Below, piece after piece: positions 41,922 to 51,217 of a stretch of 64,000 nt of DNA. This DNA comes from Vibrio metoecus (lineage in GTDB: Bacteria > Pseudomonadota > Gammaproteobacteria > Enterobacterales > Vibrionaceae). Position 1 is the first letter of the stretch, and each line of letters opens with the position of its first letter. A program made the translations under genes and the position numbers. Location: assembly GCF_009665255.1 (NCBI RefSeq), contig NZ_CP035686.1:744001-808000 (forward strand), in the 5' to 3' direction. Below the pieces are notes generated by a model. That model worked only from the letters and a program-made list of their open reading frames with translations. It was not told the origin of the DNA and ran no database searches.

Positions 41922-44369
41922 ATGACTAAAATCACCCGTCGTGGATTTTTAAAAGGCACTGGTATGGCTGCTGGTGCAATGGCTTTCACTTCATTCTCGC
42001 CACTCTCTGTTGCCAGTGATAATGCGCGTGGCAAAGGCGTGTTAACGGCTGGACGTATGGGGCCACTTCTCTGTGAAGTGCAAGATGGCAAAATGGTTGC
42101 GACCAAAAATGCGCTGGCGCAAACCGTACCGAACAGCTTGCAATCGACAGGCCCTGATCAGGTGTATACCCAAGCGCGGGTTAAATACCCTATGGTTCGC
42201 AAAGGCTTTTTAGCGAACCCTGCCGCGCCGAAAGGAGTACGTGGCAGTGATGAGTTTGTCCGCGTATCGTGGGATGACGCGTATCGCTTAATCCATGAGC
42301 AGCATATGCGCATTCGCAAAACCTATGGCGCTTCATCGGTATTTGCTGGCTCTTATGGCTGGCGCTCCAGTGGCGTGCTGCATAAAGCTCAAACTTTATT
42401 GCAACGCTATATGAGTATGGCGGGCGGCTATTCTGGCCACTTGGGCGATTACTCAACCGGCGCGGCGCAAATCATCATGCCGCACGTGGTTGGTTCGATT
42501 GAAGTGTATGAGCAGCAAACCACTTACCCCGTAGTGCTAGAGCACAGTGATGTGGTGGTACTGTGGGGGTTAAACCCGATCAACACGTTGAAAATTGCGT
42601 GGAGCTCGACCGATTGCGCAGGCCTTGAGTTCTTCCATCAACTGAAAAAATCCGGCAAAACCATTATCGGTATTGATCCGATCCGCTCTGAAACCATCGA
42701 GTTTTTCGGTGAGCAAGCCCAATGGATTGCCCCACACCCAATGACGGATGTGGCGATGATGATGGGCATCGCGCACTCGCTGATCAAACAAGGTAAGCAC
42801 GATAAAGCCTTCTTGGACAAATACACCGTAGGCTACGATCGCTTTGAAGCGTATTTGCTGGGTAAAGAAGATGGCGTTGAAAAATCCGCGCAATGGGCAG
42901 AAGGCATTTGTGGCGTACCAGCCAAGCAACTAGAAACGCTGGCTGAGATTTTCAGCAATCATCGCACCATGCTAATGGCAGGCTGGGGTATGCAGCGTCA
43001 GCAATATGGTGAGCAGCGTCACTGGATGGTGGTCACCTTAGCCGCGATGTTGGGGCAAATTGGCTTGCCGGGCGGTGGTTTTGGTTTCTCCTACCATTAC
43101 TCGAATGGCGGGAACCCAGCGCGTGACGCGGGTGTACTGCCTGCGATTTCGGCAGCTATCGGCGGTGGCTCTTCAGCGGGGAATGATTGGGCGATTTCAG
43201 GGGCGACGCAAAGTTTCCCGGTCGCGCGTATTGTTGAAGCGTTAGAGAATCCGGGCGCGACCTATCAACACAATGGTCACACGCTGACCTTCCCTGAGAT
43301 CAAGATGATCTGGTGGGCGGGCGGTGCCAACTTTACCCACCATCAAGACACCAATCGTCTGATCAAAGCGTGGCAAAAGCCTGAGCTGATTGTGATTTCA
43401 GAGCCGTATTGGACAGCGGCGGCGAAGCATGCCGATATCGTACTGCCGATCACCACAACGTTTGAGCGTAATGACCTGACCATGACGGGTGACTACAGTA
43501 ACCAACACTTGGTACCGATGAAACAGGTGGTGGAGCCACAAGGCGAAGCGCGTAACGACTTTGATGTGTTTGCCGATATGGCGGAAATGATCCGCCCCGG
43601 AGGCCGTGATGTGTTTACTGAAGGCAAAACCGAGATGGAGTGGTTGTACGGTTTCTACAAAACCGCGCAGAAAAGCGGCCGTGCAGCACGAGTGGCGATG
43701 CCAAACTTCAGTAAGTTCTGGGAAGATAACCAGCTGATTGAAATGAAGTGGAATGCGAAAAATGCTCAGTTTGTGCGTTACGCCGATTTTCGCGCGGATC
43801 CGATCCTCAATCCATTAGGCACACCGAGCGGCAAGATTGAGATTTACTCTAAGACTCTGGCGGGCTTTAATTTGCCTGATTGTCCAGCCCATCCAACGTG
43901 GTTGGCTCCCGACGAATTTACAGGTAATGCGAAGCAGGGCGAGTTGCAATTAATGACGGCGCACGCAGCGCACCGTTTGCACAGTCAATTCAACTACGCT
44001 CAATTGCGGGAAGAGTATGCGATTGCTAACCGTGAGCCGATCTGGATCCACCCAGAAGATGCGGCATCACGTGGCATTCAAACGGGCGATTTGGTTCGTG
44101 CCTATAACCAACGTGGCCAAGTGTTGGTCGGCGCTTTGGTGACGGATCGAATCAAACAAGGCTCAGTTTGTATTCACGAAGGCGGCTGGCCAGATCTGGA
44201 TGCAAAAAGCGGCTTATGTAAGAACGGTGGAGCGAATGTGCTGACTTCAGACATTCCGACTTCACGTTTGGCCAACGGCTGTGCAGCGAACTCCTCGCTG
44301 GTGCGTATTGAAAAATACACCGGACCTGCGTTGGAGCTCACCGCATTCATGCCACCGAAAAATGGCTAA
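41922..44369 (+). CDS. Periplasmic molybdopterin N/S-oxide reductase (TorA/TorZ/BisC type)
   Basis: This 815-residue Mo-bisMGD enzyme of the DMSO reductase family has a Tat signal with the twin-arginine motif RRGFLKG and a hydrophobic stretch to about residue 32. The molybdenum-ligating Ser is S178 in GDYSTGAAQ, as in TMAO/biotin sulfoxide reductases. Other family features are LWGLNPINTLKIAW, GGANFTHHQDTNRLI, ITTTFERNDLTMTGDYSNQ and HAAHRLHSQFNYAQLREEYA. A Tat signal plus an adjacent pentaheme cytochrome fits the TorYZ or TorCA pair, with TMAO or another N/S-oxide as substrate; which one cannot be read. No torD chaperone gene is adjacent. A terminator follows. Confidence 0.92.
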   Translation: MTKITRRGFLKGTGMAAGAMAFTSFSPLSVASDNARGKGVLTAGRMGPLLCEVQDGKMVATKNALAQTVPNSLQSTGPDQVYTQARVKYPMVRKGFLANPAAPKGVRGSDEFVRVSWDDAYRLIHEQHMRIRKTYGASSVFAGSYGWRSSGVLHKAQTLLQRYMSMAGGYSGHLGDYSTGAAQIIMPHVVGSIEVYEQQTTYPVVLEHSDVVVLWGLNPINTLKIAWSSTDCAGLEFFHQLKKSGKTIIGIDPIRSETIEFFGEQAQWIAPHPMTDVAMMMGIAHSLIKQGKHDKAFLDKYTVGYDRFEAYLLGKEDGVEKSAQWAEGICGVPAKQLETLAEIFSNHRTMLMAGWGMQRQQYGEQRHWMVVTLAAMLGQIGLPGGGFGFSYHYSNGGNPARDAGVLPAISAAIGGGSSAGNDWAISGATQSFPVARIVEALENPGATYQHNGHTLTFPEIKMIWWAGGANFTHHQDTNRLIKAWQKPELIVISEPYWTAAAKHADIVLPITTTFERNDLTMTGDYSNQHLVPMKQVVEPQGEARNDFDVFADMAEMIRPGGRDVFTEGKTEMEWLYGFYKTAQKSGRAARVAMPNFSKFWEDNQLIEMKWNAKNAQFVRYADFRADPILNPLGTPSGKIEIYSKTLAGFNLPDCPAHPTWLAPDEFTGNAKQGELQLMTAHAAHRLHSQFNYAQLREEYAIANREPIWIHPEDAASRGIQTGDLVRAYNQRGQVLVGALVTDRIKQGSVCIHEGGWPDLDAKSGLCKNGGANVLTSDIPTSRLANGCAANSSLVRIEKYTGPALELTAFMPPKNG

Positions 44370-44390
44370 CCGCGAAGAAAACGGTAATAG

Positions 44391-44420
44391 AAAGCCGAGG
44401 CAGATGCCTCGGCTTTTTTG
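44391..44420. terminator. Bidirectional terminator between reductase gene and folD
   Basis: AAAGCCGAGGC/GCCTCGGCTTTTTT stem with a short loop between convergent genes. Confidence 0.92.
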
Positions 44421-44440
44421 TCTTAAGGAGGAATGTCGAA

Positions 44441-45301
44441 TTACCGTTCAGTATGAAACTGCTCACACGCCATCATGGTGTTTTCAATCAAGCTTGCGAC
44501 GGTCATAGGTCCGACACCGCCGGGTACTGGTGTGATAAAACTTGCACGCGTGCGGGCAACATCGTATTCCACATCGCCAACCAGCTTGCCAGTATCTAAG
44601 CGGTTAATGCCGACATCGACCACAATCGCGCCCTCTTTAATCCATGCACCCGGAATAAAATTAGGTTTACCCACCGCGACCACCAAGATATCTGCTTGGC
44701 GAACATGGCCTTCGAGGTCTTGAGTAAAGCGATGGCAAGTGGTGGTAGTGCAGCCTGCTAGTAGTAGCTCTAGCGTCATCGGACGACCGACAATGTTGGA
44801 GGCACCCACAATCACTGCGTGTTTACCACGCAGTGGAATGTTATAACGCTCAAGCAGAGTAATGATGCCTTTGGGCGTGCAAGAGCGCAGTTTAGGAATG
44901 CGCTGCGCCAAACGGCCGACGTTGTAAGGGTGGAAGCCATCCACATCTTTCTCTGGGTGAATGCTTTCCAACACTTTGGTGGTATCCATACCCGCAGGTA
45001 ACGGCAGTTGTACCAAAATGCCATCGATTTGCGGATCGTTATTGAGTTCTTCAACCAGTGACAGCAAAGCTTCTTCGCTAGCGGTAGCGGGTAAATCGAA
45101 AGATTTGGAGACAAACCCGACTTCTTCACAGGCACGGCGTTTACTGCCGACATACACTTGTGAAGCAGGATCTTCGCCCACCAACACAACCGCTAGTCCT
45201 GGGGCTCGTAACCCAGCTTGAACACGAGCTTTAACACGGGCTGCTACTTCTGAGCGCACCGTTTGCGAAATCAGCGTTCCATCAATATTTTGAGCAGTCA
45301 T
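44441..45301 (-). CDS. folD: Methylenetetrahydrofolate dehydrogenase/cyclohydrolase FolD
   Basis: This 286-residue bifunctional enzyme (E. coli 288) interconverts 5,10-methylene-THF, 5,10-methenyl-THF and 10-formyl-THF, feeding purine synthesis. Motifs are VGEDPASQVYVGSKRRACEEVG (catalytic Lys in YVGSK), GILVQLPLP, the NADP loop VGASNIVGRP, and TPVPGGVGPMTVA. ATG 45301 has AAGGAAAG 4-5 bases upstream and gives the usual MTAQNIDG start; the longer frame up to 45376 would run through the leader. A perfect-match PurR operator lies 70 bp upstream, linking it to purine control. PurU in this window uses its product. Confidence 0.96.
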   Translation of the reverse strand: MTAQNIDGTLISQTVRSEVAARVKARVQAGLRAPGLAVVLVGEDPASQVYVGSKRRACEEVGFVSKSFDLPATASEEALLSLVEELNNDPQIDGILVQLPLPAGMDTTKVLESIHPEKDVDGFHPYNVGRLAQRIPKLRSCTPKGIITLLERYNIPLRGKHAVIVGASNIVGRPMTLELLLAGCTTTTCHRFTQDLEGHVRQADILVVAVGKPNFIPGAWIKEGAIVVDVGINRLDTGKLVGDVEYDVARTRASFITPVPGGVGPMTVASLIENTMMACEQFHTER

Positions 45302-45370
45302 GACTTTCCTTACAGGTTTGGAGCGAAAATTTTTGCGGGCATTGTTGCAGATATTTTTGATAACATCCAC

Positions 45371-45386
45371 AGGCAAACGTTTGCTT
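45371..45386. promoter_or_regulatory. PurR operator upstream of folD
   Basis: AGGCAAACGTTTGCTT fits the PurR consensus AnGCAAnCGnTTnCnT at all 12 fixed positions and is nearly palindromic. It lies 70-85 bp upstream of the folD start. Confidence 0.8.
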
Positions 45387-45460
45387 TGTTCTGTTTTTCG
45401 GCAGTTGAGATGAGATCGGTAAAATATTGCTCATTCGAAACAGAAAGTTAGACAAAGGCG

Positions 45461-45488
45461 TTGATCTAGCCCGTTTAACTCGTATAAT
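45461..45488 (+). promoter_or_regulatory. Sigma-70 promoter of tRNA-Arg
   Basis: TTGATC (45461-45466) and TATAAT (45483-45488), a perfect -10, with 16-base spacing, ending 15 bases before the mature tRNA. Confidence 0.75.
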
Positions 45489-45502
45489 CCTCACCCTGTA
45501 GC

Positions 45503-45579
45503 GCGCCCTTAGCTCAGTTGGATAGAGCACGTGCCTTCTAAGCATGTGGTCACAGGTTCGAATCCTGTAGGGCGTGCCA
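45503..45579 (+). tRNA. tRNA-Arg (anticodon TCT)
   Basis: This 77-base cloverleaf includes an encoded CCA. The acceptor stem GCGCCCT pairs with AGGGCGT (one G-U). The D arm is AGCTCAGTTGGATAGAGC, the anticodon loop CTTCTAA gives TCT (Arg, AGA codons), and the T arm is CACAGGTTCGAATCCTGT-type. It is followed by a strong terminator and then, 213 bp later, by the aerobactin cluster. tRNA-Arg(TCT) genes are common integration sites. Confidence 0.97.
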
Positions 45580-45587
45580 TTATTCTA

Positions 45588-45621
45588 AGCGCCAGCAAGT
45601 GAATTCTTGCTGGCGCTTTTT
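45588..45621 (+). terminator. Terminator of tRNA-Arg
   Basis: AGCGCCAGCAAG/CTTGCTGGCGCT 12-bp stem with a 6-base loop and TTTT tail, starting 9 bases after the CCA. Confidence 0.92.
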
Positions 45622-45744
45622 CATTTCTGCGGTTTTATTTTGCTAGTGTGAGCCACACTCTTGCGCATAACACCAAGAGTGGAATAGCAGGATGGTGACT
45701 ATCCAATGTATTGAGAATAGACCGGATACAGCACAGAAGAATTG

Positions 45745-45784
45745 AGAAAACAAAGTAGCAGCCACTCCTCAATGGAGTGACTGC
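45745..45784 (-). terminator. Terminator of the iuc-iutA operon
   Basis: On the minus strand GCAGTCACTCC/GGAGTGGCTGC (one G-T pair) with a 5-base loop is followed by the T-rich TACTTTGTTTTCTC, 8 bases after the iutA stop. Confidence 0.8.
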
Positions 45785-45792
45785 CGCTTGAA

Positions 45793-47967
45793 TTAGAATT
45801 TTACTTGGTAGTTCAGGGTATAAGTACGACCGCGGCCTTTGTAGTCATATGCTGCAGCATCGTAGTGAGCTGAGTATTCAATCTGTGCACGTTGCCCCCA
45901 AATGGTGGTGTAGTCGTGGTCAAACAGGTTGAGCACACCAAAACCGAGACTGCCCACTGGCAATTGGTAGCTACCAACTAAGTCAAAGATGGTGTAACCA
46001 TCCAGTTTATTCTGTTTGTCATCTTTGTAGTCAAACATGGTTTGGCTCTGTAATTTAACCGCCAGATCCGCGTCATACCAACCCGCCCAAGCACTGGCTT
46101 TTGATGTGCTGGCGTTATTAGCGGCCATATCTGCCCAGCCGTTATCACCTTTGACTTTCGAGACCACGTAGTGGCCTGACGCACCCAATTGAACGTTGGT
46201 GTGCACCCAGTAAGATGCCATAGCCTCAAGGCCATAAACGCGTTTCTTATCTGCCACTTCTTCAATCAATAAAGTTTTCTTGTTGTAAGAAACGGATTTA
46301 TCCGAGGTGGAATAGTAGGCCGCGGTTTGCAGGTTGAAACTGTCTTTTTCTAAACGGTAGCCCAGCTCAAAGCTGTTGGTTTTAATGCCTGACATCTTAG
46401 AGCTATCGACATTGATACTGTCTTGCAACGTCCAGTGGCTGCCGAACAGTTTATAGTTGCCTTGACCATAGTATTTCGCAGGGTCAGCCAGATCGAAACC
46501 TTGTGAGAAGTTAGCCCACACTTGCGAGTGGTTATTGAGATGATAAAGCGTGCCTAAGTTGAACAGACCCACGTTGTAGTCAGTTTCGCCTCCCGGTACG
46601 GCATCGGCAGAAGTCCCTTTACCTTCTGCAATGTTTTTTTGCTGTTGGTTGCCCACGAAATCATCGATCTTATTGACCATATGTTGGTAACGGAAGCCAC
46701 CTTCCACTGACCAGTCGTCAGTGATGTCGTAACCTGCTTGAACAAAGCCGGCGACCGAACCTACTTTAATTCCTGGGTAACGACCAATTTGTGCGTAAGT
46801 ACGGTTGATGAGGTTTCCTGAATTATTGGCAATGGTTTTGTCATACAGGGCTTGGTTATTCTCCATCTGATCTTGGTAAGCATCAATCCCATACACCAGA
46901 TTCAGTTTGTCAAAATTCTTTGCCAGAGCGGCCTTAAGTGAGATGACATCCGTGATCTGCTGGCTAGAGGACTGGTAGTAAGGGGTATAGGTTTGATCTT
47001 CTTTACGGTAGGAGGCTTCGGCAATCAGTTGGTGATTCAAGAATTCATCATTGACGTAAGACGCACTCAGCATCATACGTTCCGTGCCGTGTTCGCGGTC
47101 TGAGTCAAAGCCGTTTCTCACGTCCACAAACTTGTTATTAACGATGTACAGGCCGTAAGGGGAGTCTTGCTGGCTATCATAGTATTGCGCCAACAGGTTG
47201 AGTTTTTGGGTTTCAGAAATATTCACACCCACAGTCGTCATCAAATCAACGGTTTGGTTGAATTGCAGAGAGCCTTGTGAAATGTCGGGTGTGACGATAT
47301 CGCCGTTGGCATCAAAGAAACCTTGGGTTTCGGTGTACACCACAGAAGCGCGGGCTTGAACTTTATCGTTGCCGCCTGAGATGGATTGGCCGACTTTGTA
47401 GTCAAAATCTTCGCTAGAATTAAAACCAGACGTTGCGCCGACGTAAGATTCAAATTCGAGCTCTTGGCTTGTCGCTTTCTTGGTGATGATGTTGATGACA
47501 CCGCCCGATGCGCCCGCACCGTAGATAGACGTTGCACCAGAAAGCACTTCGATACGTTCAATGTTAAACGGGTCGATAGAGTCCATATGGCGACTGATTT
47601 GACGCGAAGATTCGAGGGATACGCCATCGATCATCACCAGCATTTTTCGTCCACGCAGATTTTGGCCGTAGTTGGTCCGTGCGCCTGAGCTGACATCCAG
47701 TGATGGAATGGCAGATGCGAGAATCTCGCCTAACGTTTTACCACCACGATATTCTTGCTCAATCTGCTCTGAATCGATGTACCAAACGGTTCCCGGGATA
47801 TCACTGATCGCTTTCGGGGTGCGGCTTGAAACCACCACCATTTCGTCAAACAATGTCTGTTCTTCTGCTACAGCGGGCGTGGTAAAGATGACACTGGCTA
47901 CGGCAATTGCTGCCGCAGACAGTGACAAAGACGTGGATGGTAGCAATTTTCCTTTTGTAGATTTCAT
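45793..47967 (-). CDS. iutA: TonB-dependent ferric-aerobactin receptor IutA
   Basis: This 724-residue outer membrane receptor (E. coli IutA about 731) has a signal peptide (LSLSAAAIAVASVIFTTPAVA, then EEQ), a TonB-box-like FDEMVVVSS, a plug domain (ISDIPGTVWYIDSEQIEQEYRGG, RGRKMLVMIDGVSLESSRQ, IERIEVLSGATSIYGAGASGGVINIIT) and a 22-strand barrel ending in the aromatic terminus LNYQVKF. The ATG at 47967 is chosen by the signal peptide and AGAGAAG just upstream; the longer frame to 48117 runs into iucD. It is the last gene of the operon, 103 bp after iucD. Hairpins in that gap may uncouple its expression. Confidence 0.95.
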   Translation of the reverse strand: MKSTKGKLLPSTSLSLSAAAIAVASVIFTTPAVAEEQTLFDEMVVVSSRTPKAISDIPGTVWYIDSEQIEQEYRGGKTLGEILASAIPSLDVSSGARTNYGQNLRGRKMLVMIDGVSLESSRQISRHMDSIDPFNIERIEVLSGATSIYGAGASGGVINIITKKATSQELEFESYVGATSGFNSSEDFDYKVGQSISGGNDKVQARASVVYTETQGFFDANGDIVTPDISQGSLQFNQTVDLMTTVGVNISETQKLNLLAQYYDSQQDSPYGLYIVNNKFVDVRNGFDSDREHGTERMMLSASYVNDEFLNHQLIAEASYRKEDQTYTPYYQSSSQQITDVISLKAALAKNFDKLNLVYGIDAYQDQMENNQALYDKTIANNSGNLINRTYAQIGRYPGIKVGSVAGFVQAGYDITDDWSVEGGFRYQHMVNKIDDFVGNQQQKNIAEGKGTSADAVPGGETDYNVGLFNLGTLYHLNNHSQVWANFSQGFDLADPAKYYGQGNYKLFGSHWTLQDSINVDSSKMSGIKTNSFELGYRLEKDSFNLQTAAYYSTSDKSVSYNKKTLLIEEVADKKRVYGLEAMASYWVHTNVQLGASGHYVVSKVKGDNGWADMAANNASTSKASAWAGWYDADLAVKLQSQTMFDYKDDKQNKLDGYTIFDLVGSYQLPVGSLGFGVLNLFDHDYTTIWGQRAQIEYSAHYDAAAYDYKGRGRTYTLNYQVKF

Positions 47968-47994
47968 TTTCTTCTCTATACGTAGGTAAAAATA

Positions 47995-48056
47995 AGCCCT
48001 TAGGCCACTTGGGTGTTCGGGGCTGATTGAAATGCCACTCACCTTTGGAGTGAGTG
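47995..48056 (-). promoter_or_regulatory. Two hairpins in the iucD-iutA gap
   Basis: Read on the minus strand, CACTCAC/GTGAGTG (48036-48056, 7-base loop) is followed by AGCCC/GGGCT (48020-48024 with 47995-47999) and then TTATTTTTA. The first may stabilise or end the iucABCD message; the second with its T-rich tail may be a weak terminator or attenuator before iutA. Confidence 0.4.
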
Positions 48057-48070
48057 ACAAAAAAGTGAGC

Positions 48071-49381
48071 TTAAGCGACCAATTTTTTCGCGATGGCGCT
48101 AGGCGATAGCCAATCAATCATTCCTTTGCCTGCATCAACATCGAAAATAGTTTGTCCCGCAAGGCGATTGATGATGCGTGCACTGCGCCAAGCCATAAGG
48201 CTAAGCTGCGGCTCGGCAATACCATGGCTATGCATCCCCGCATTCACGGCGAAGATCTTGTTACGTTGCTGTCCTTCCCACTTAAGCTCAAAATCTGGTG
48301 TCATTTGGTAGCGGTTGTACTCATCAAGATCGAGCAGAGGCAGAATCGTGTTCAAACAGGCGGGATAGGGCGCTTCAAAGCCCGTCGCCAGAATGACGAT
48401 GTCTGCTTCGTACGTTTCTAAACACTGCCCCAGTGCATTGCTGGCGGTCAGTTTGAACGCACTGCCTTGTGCACTCATTTGAGTTAAGGAGCGGTGTGGT
48501 AGCAGCCTTACCCATTTGTCTTCCTTGAGTACATCGAATCGGTGGTAAAGCTCTTGATAAATGGTTAACAAGGCTTTTTGCGTTACGCCATCCGAGGTCA
48601 GTTTCTGGTTTGCCACCTCTTTACGTTTGACGCTAGGTGACAAATGAAAGAAAGCATCCACGTAATCGGGCGCGAAAAACTCATTGGTAAACGCGGCTTC
48701 ATCGAGGGGTTGATAATTGGCGCGGCGAGATAGCCAGTCGAGTGACTTGGGTTTGCCCCATTTCTGCTGCAAAGCGTTAATGAAAATATCTGCACCGCTT
48801 TGCCCGCCACCAATGATCAGCACACGTTTGCCAGTGAAGTTTCGCTCTTGTAGCCCCACGTCTGCGGCGTGGAACACTCGCTCACCAAGGTGTGCTTTAG
48901 CACATTCGGGTACTGAAGGAACCTTGCCTGTGCCAATGCAGAGATTTTTCGCTTGGTAGGTGCCTTGATTGGTGTGGAGCGTGAATGCCTCGCCGGTGTA
49001 TTCCACCTGTTCAACTCGGGTTGAAAACTGAACGTTATCCAACTGATGAGCCACCCAAGCGAGGTAGTCTGAAAACTCGTGACGGCTGATGCATTTGAGC
49101 TCAGCAGACAAGAAACGATAAAACTTTTTGTTCTTCACCAGATAAGAGATGAAGGAGTAGCGACTTTCTGGATTCACCGCGCTCACCAAGTCCTTCAAAA
49201 ACATGGTTTGCATGTGGGTGTTATCAAGCAGTAGTCCCGGGTGCCAAGAAAAATGGTCACGGCTTTCAAAGAAGCGTGCGGAAATTTGCGGTCTGTCCGC
49301 CAGTAGAGCAGCAATGCTAAGGTTAAATGGACCGACGCCGACACCGGCGAAATCAAGTTTGGCGTTGTTAGTGTGTTCCAT
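48071..49381 (-). CDS. iucD: L-lysine N6-monooxygenase IucD
   Basis: This 436-residue FAD- and NADPH-dependent enzyme hydroxylates the epsilon-amino group of lysine, the first step in aerobactin synthesis. The FAD motif GVGVGPFNLSIAAL begins at residue 13, the NADPH motif is VLIIGGGQSGADIFINAL, and the C-terminal ATGFEAPYP is the substrate/FAD motif of this family. Length matches E. coli IucD (about 445). ATG 49381 has AAGGA about 8 bases upstream (reverse strand). It follows iucC by 66 bp. Confidence 0.96.
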   Translation of the reverse strand: MEHTNNAKLDFAGVGVGPFNLSIAALLADRPQISARFFESRDHFSWHPGLLLDNTHMQTMFLKDLVSAVNPESRYSFISYLVKNKKFYRFLSAELKCISRHEFSDYLAWVAHQLDNVQFSTRVEQVEYTGEAFTLHTNQGTYQAKNLCIGTGKVPSVPECAKAHLGERVFHAADVGLQERNFTGKRVLIIGGGQSGADIFINALQQKWGKPKSLDWLSRRANYQPLDEAAFTNEFFAPDYVDAFFHLSPSVKRKEVANQKLTSDGVTQKALLTIYQELYHRFDVLKEDKWVRLLPHRSLTQMSAQGSAFKLTASNALGQCLETYEADIVILATGFEAPYPACLNTILPLLDLDEYNRYQMTPDFELKWEGQQRNKIFAVNAGMHSHGIAEPQLSLMAWRSARIINRLAGQTIFDVDAGKGMIDWLSPSAIAKKLVA

Positions 49382-49447
49382 AAGAGCAATCCTTTTCTTT
49401 GGGTAATGTCGGCTTCGTTAACACTAAAATTATGGTTATGTGGTTAG

Positions 49448-51217
49448 TTAGCCTTGGTGTTCCAGTGCTTTGGTCAATGGGTTGTTGAGCATGTCATCCA
49501 TGTCAGGCAGCATCCTTGATGTGCTGGCATCTGTACTATGGCGAAACTTGGCTAAGTTCAGCCCGATGCGTAAAATTCTCGGCTTAAACAGATCAAACTG
49601 TTCAAACCTCGGTTGGTACTCTTGATGGGCGGCCATGTAAGCTTTCAGTCGGTCACCGAGCAGGCGGTAAAACTGCGGCTCGGAGAAGCCCAATTTGGCC
49701 ACTAAGGGCGAAATAAAACGTAACGTGGTAACAAAATGCCCGGTTTGTAAGTCATGAATAATCAGGTGTTCTGGCAGGCGAACGGTGACTTTTTTCACGC
49801 TGTCATCCAGTGAAGCCTGTTCTGGATACTCACTGCTGACTAAGCGCATGTCGCCTTGGAAATCCTTGAGCAGAATGCGTTTCGGAGCGTGGTTCTCCAG
49901 CACTAAAGTGACGTTCTGCCCATGCGCAATCAGCGAGACACCGTATTTACACAGCAAGTGGTAATAGGGAATGACCACCGCATCAAACAGTTTGCTGAGC
50001 CAAGCTTCGAGGGTTAACCCAGAGGCTTGAACGTATTCTGCAATCAGTGGTTGACCTTGATTGTCACTTTCCATCAGTGCCGCCATTAAGATGGCGCGTT
50101 CACCGGCTTTTAATTTGGAAGCCGCCGATTCACGCCAAATCACACCGAGCAACTCGTGGTAGCGATAGGGTGCATTGGGCAGCAGTGCATAGTCCGCTTG
50201 AGCGGCGAAGGCGGCTGCGGGTTCTTGCAACACTTCGGCCTGTTTCGCGGTAAGCAGGGGATCAGACTTAAAGACCTGATCTATCCAGTCAGAAGCCGTA
50301 GGGCCGGCCAAAATGTAGCGCCCCGGAATCCCGCGGTAGCAGGAGGTGTTCATTACCGTGAGCGGCAATTTGATGTCGTAACTCGCAGGACGAGTGACAT
50401 TGCTTAAGGTACGCAGTGAGAGTTGAGGCAAGAAGTGATCGCCAAACTCACCTAAATACACCAACTGCTTAGTCGCGATTTCACGTACAAACAGCAGTGC
50501 CAGTTTATTGCTCCACTGCCAAGGATGAACCGGAACATAACGATACTCATGCAGTTCAAGTTGATAGGAAGCCAACAAACTGTCCATCTGCTTGATTTCA
50601 TCGGGCGCGATGGCGCTTTGCAGTAAGGCTTGCCATGTGACTTCATCGTTGGTGGCGAGCTGCAAAATCGAGTGATGAACCGCGACCCAACCCAGTTGGA
50701 AAGCGCGTTCCGCTTCTGGTGCATACCGCTTTAAATCATCACTGCCCCAACCGCGGCGGCCTTTATTGAACACAAATTTCGGATGTCCATCAAAGTAGGT
50801 TTGCTGTTGCTCGCACGGCAGCATGGCCAGATCTCGCGCCATCATGGCTTGCTTGCGCTGCATCAGCTTGCAATCACCGAGTAAGGTGGCATTGAGATCC
50901 TCGAGATGTTCTGCGAAGGCGTCATCCGGCATCTTGAGCAGAGGTTGCAGATCGCGCATCAATAGCGCGGCGGAAATCGGCTGCTCCGCCTCGATGTCGG
51001 CATGGCGAGTAATGGAAGTCGGGTCAATCATGACCTGCCCCCAAATATTCTCTTCGCCAGCAAAGCAATAACGTGTGCCATTTTCTAAGTTGAGCTGATA
51101 ACCCTGTTCGGTTGGCTCAAATTGAAACGCTTGCTCATAAGCGAACTCACTGAGGATTTTGCCCACCATCTTCTGATTGGCGACTGCCCAGTAACGATGT
51201 AGCGCTAACTGTTCCAT
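49448..51217 (-). CDS. iucC: Aerobactin synthase IucC (NIS synthetase)
   Basis: This 589-residue NRPS-independent siderophore synthetase attaches the second N6-acetyl-N6-hydroxylysine to the citrate intermediate, completing aerobactin. It shows GHPKFVFNKGRRGWG, YRYVPVHPWQW and the C-terminal KDFQGDMRLV region, all typical of IucA/IucC. The ATG at 51217 overlaps the iucB TAA by one base (TAATG); a GTG at 51223 is an alternative. E. coli IucC has 580 residues. Overlap implies translational coupling within iucABCD. Confidence 0.95.
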   Translation of the reverse strand: MEQLALHRYWAVANQKMVGKILSEFAYEQAFQFEPTEQGYQLNLENGTRYCFAGEENIWGQVMIDPTSITRHADIEAEQPISAALLMRDLQPLLKMPDDAFAEHLEDLNATLLGDCKLMQRKQAMMARDLAMLPCEQQQTYFDGHPKFVFNKGRRGWGSDDLKRYAPEAERAFQLGWVAVHHSILQLATNDEVTWQALLQSAIAPDEIKQMDSLLASYQLELHEYRYVPVHPWQWSNKLALLFVREIATKQLVYLGEFGDHFLPQLSLRTLSNVTRPASYDIKLPLTVMNTSCYRGIPGRYILAGPTASDWIDQVFKSDPLLTAKQAEVLQEPAAAFAAQADYALLPNAPYRYHELLGVIWRESAASKLKAGERAILMAALMESDNQGQPLIAEYVQASGLTLEAWLSKLFDAVVIPYYHLLCKYGVSLIAHGQNVTLVLENHAPKRILLKDFQGDMRLVSSEYPEQASLDDSVKKVTVRLPEHLIIHDLQTGHFVTTLRFISPLVAKLGFSEPQFYRLLGDRLKAYMAAHQEYQPRFEQFDLFKPRILRIGLNLAKFRHSTDASTSRMLPDMDDMLNNPLTKALEHQG

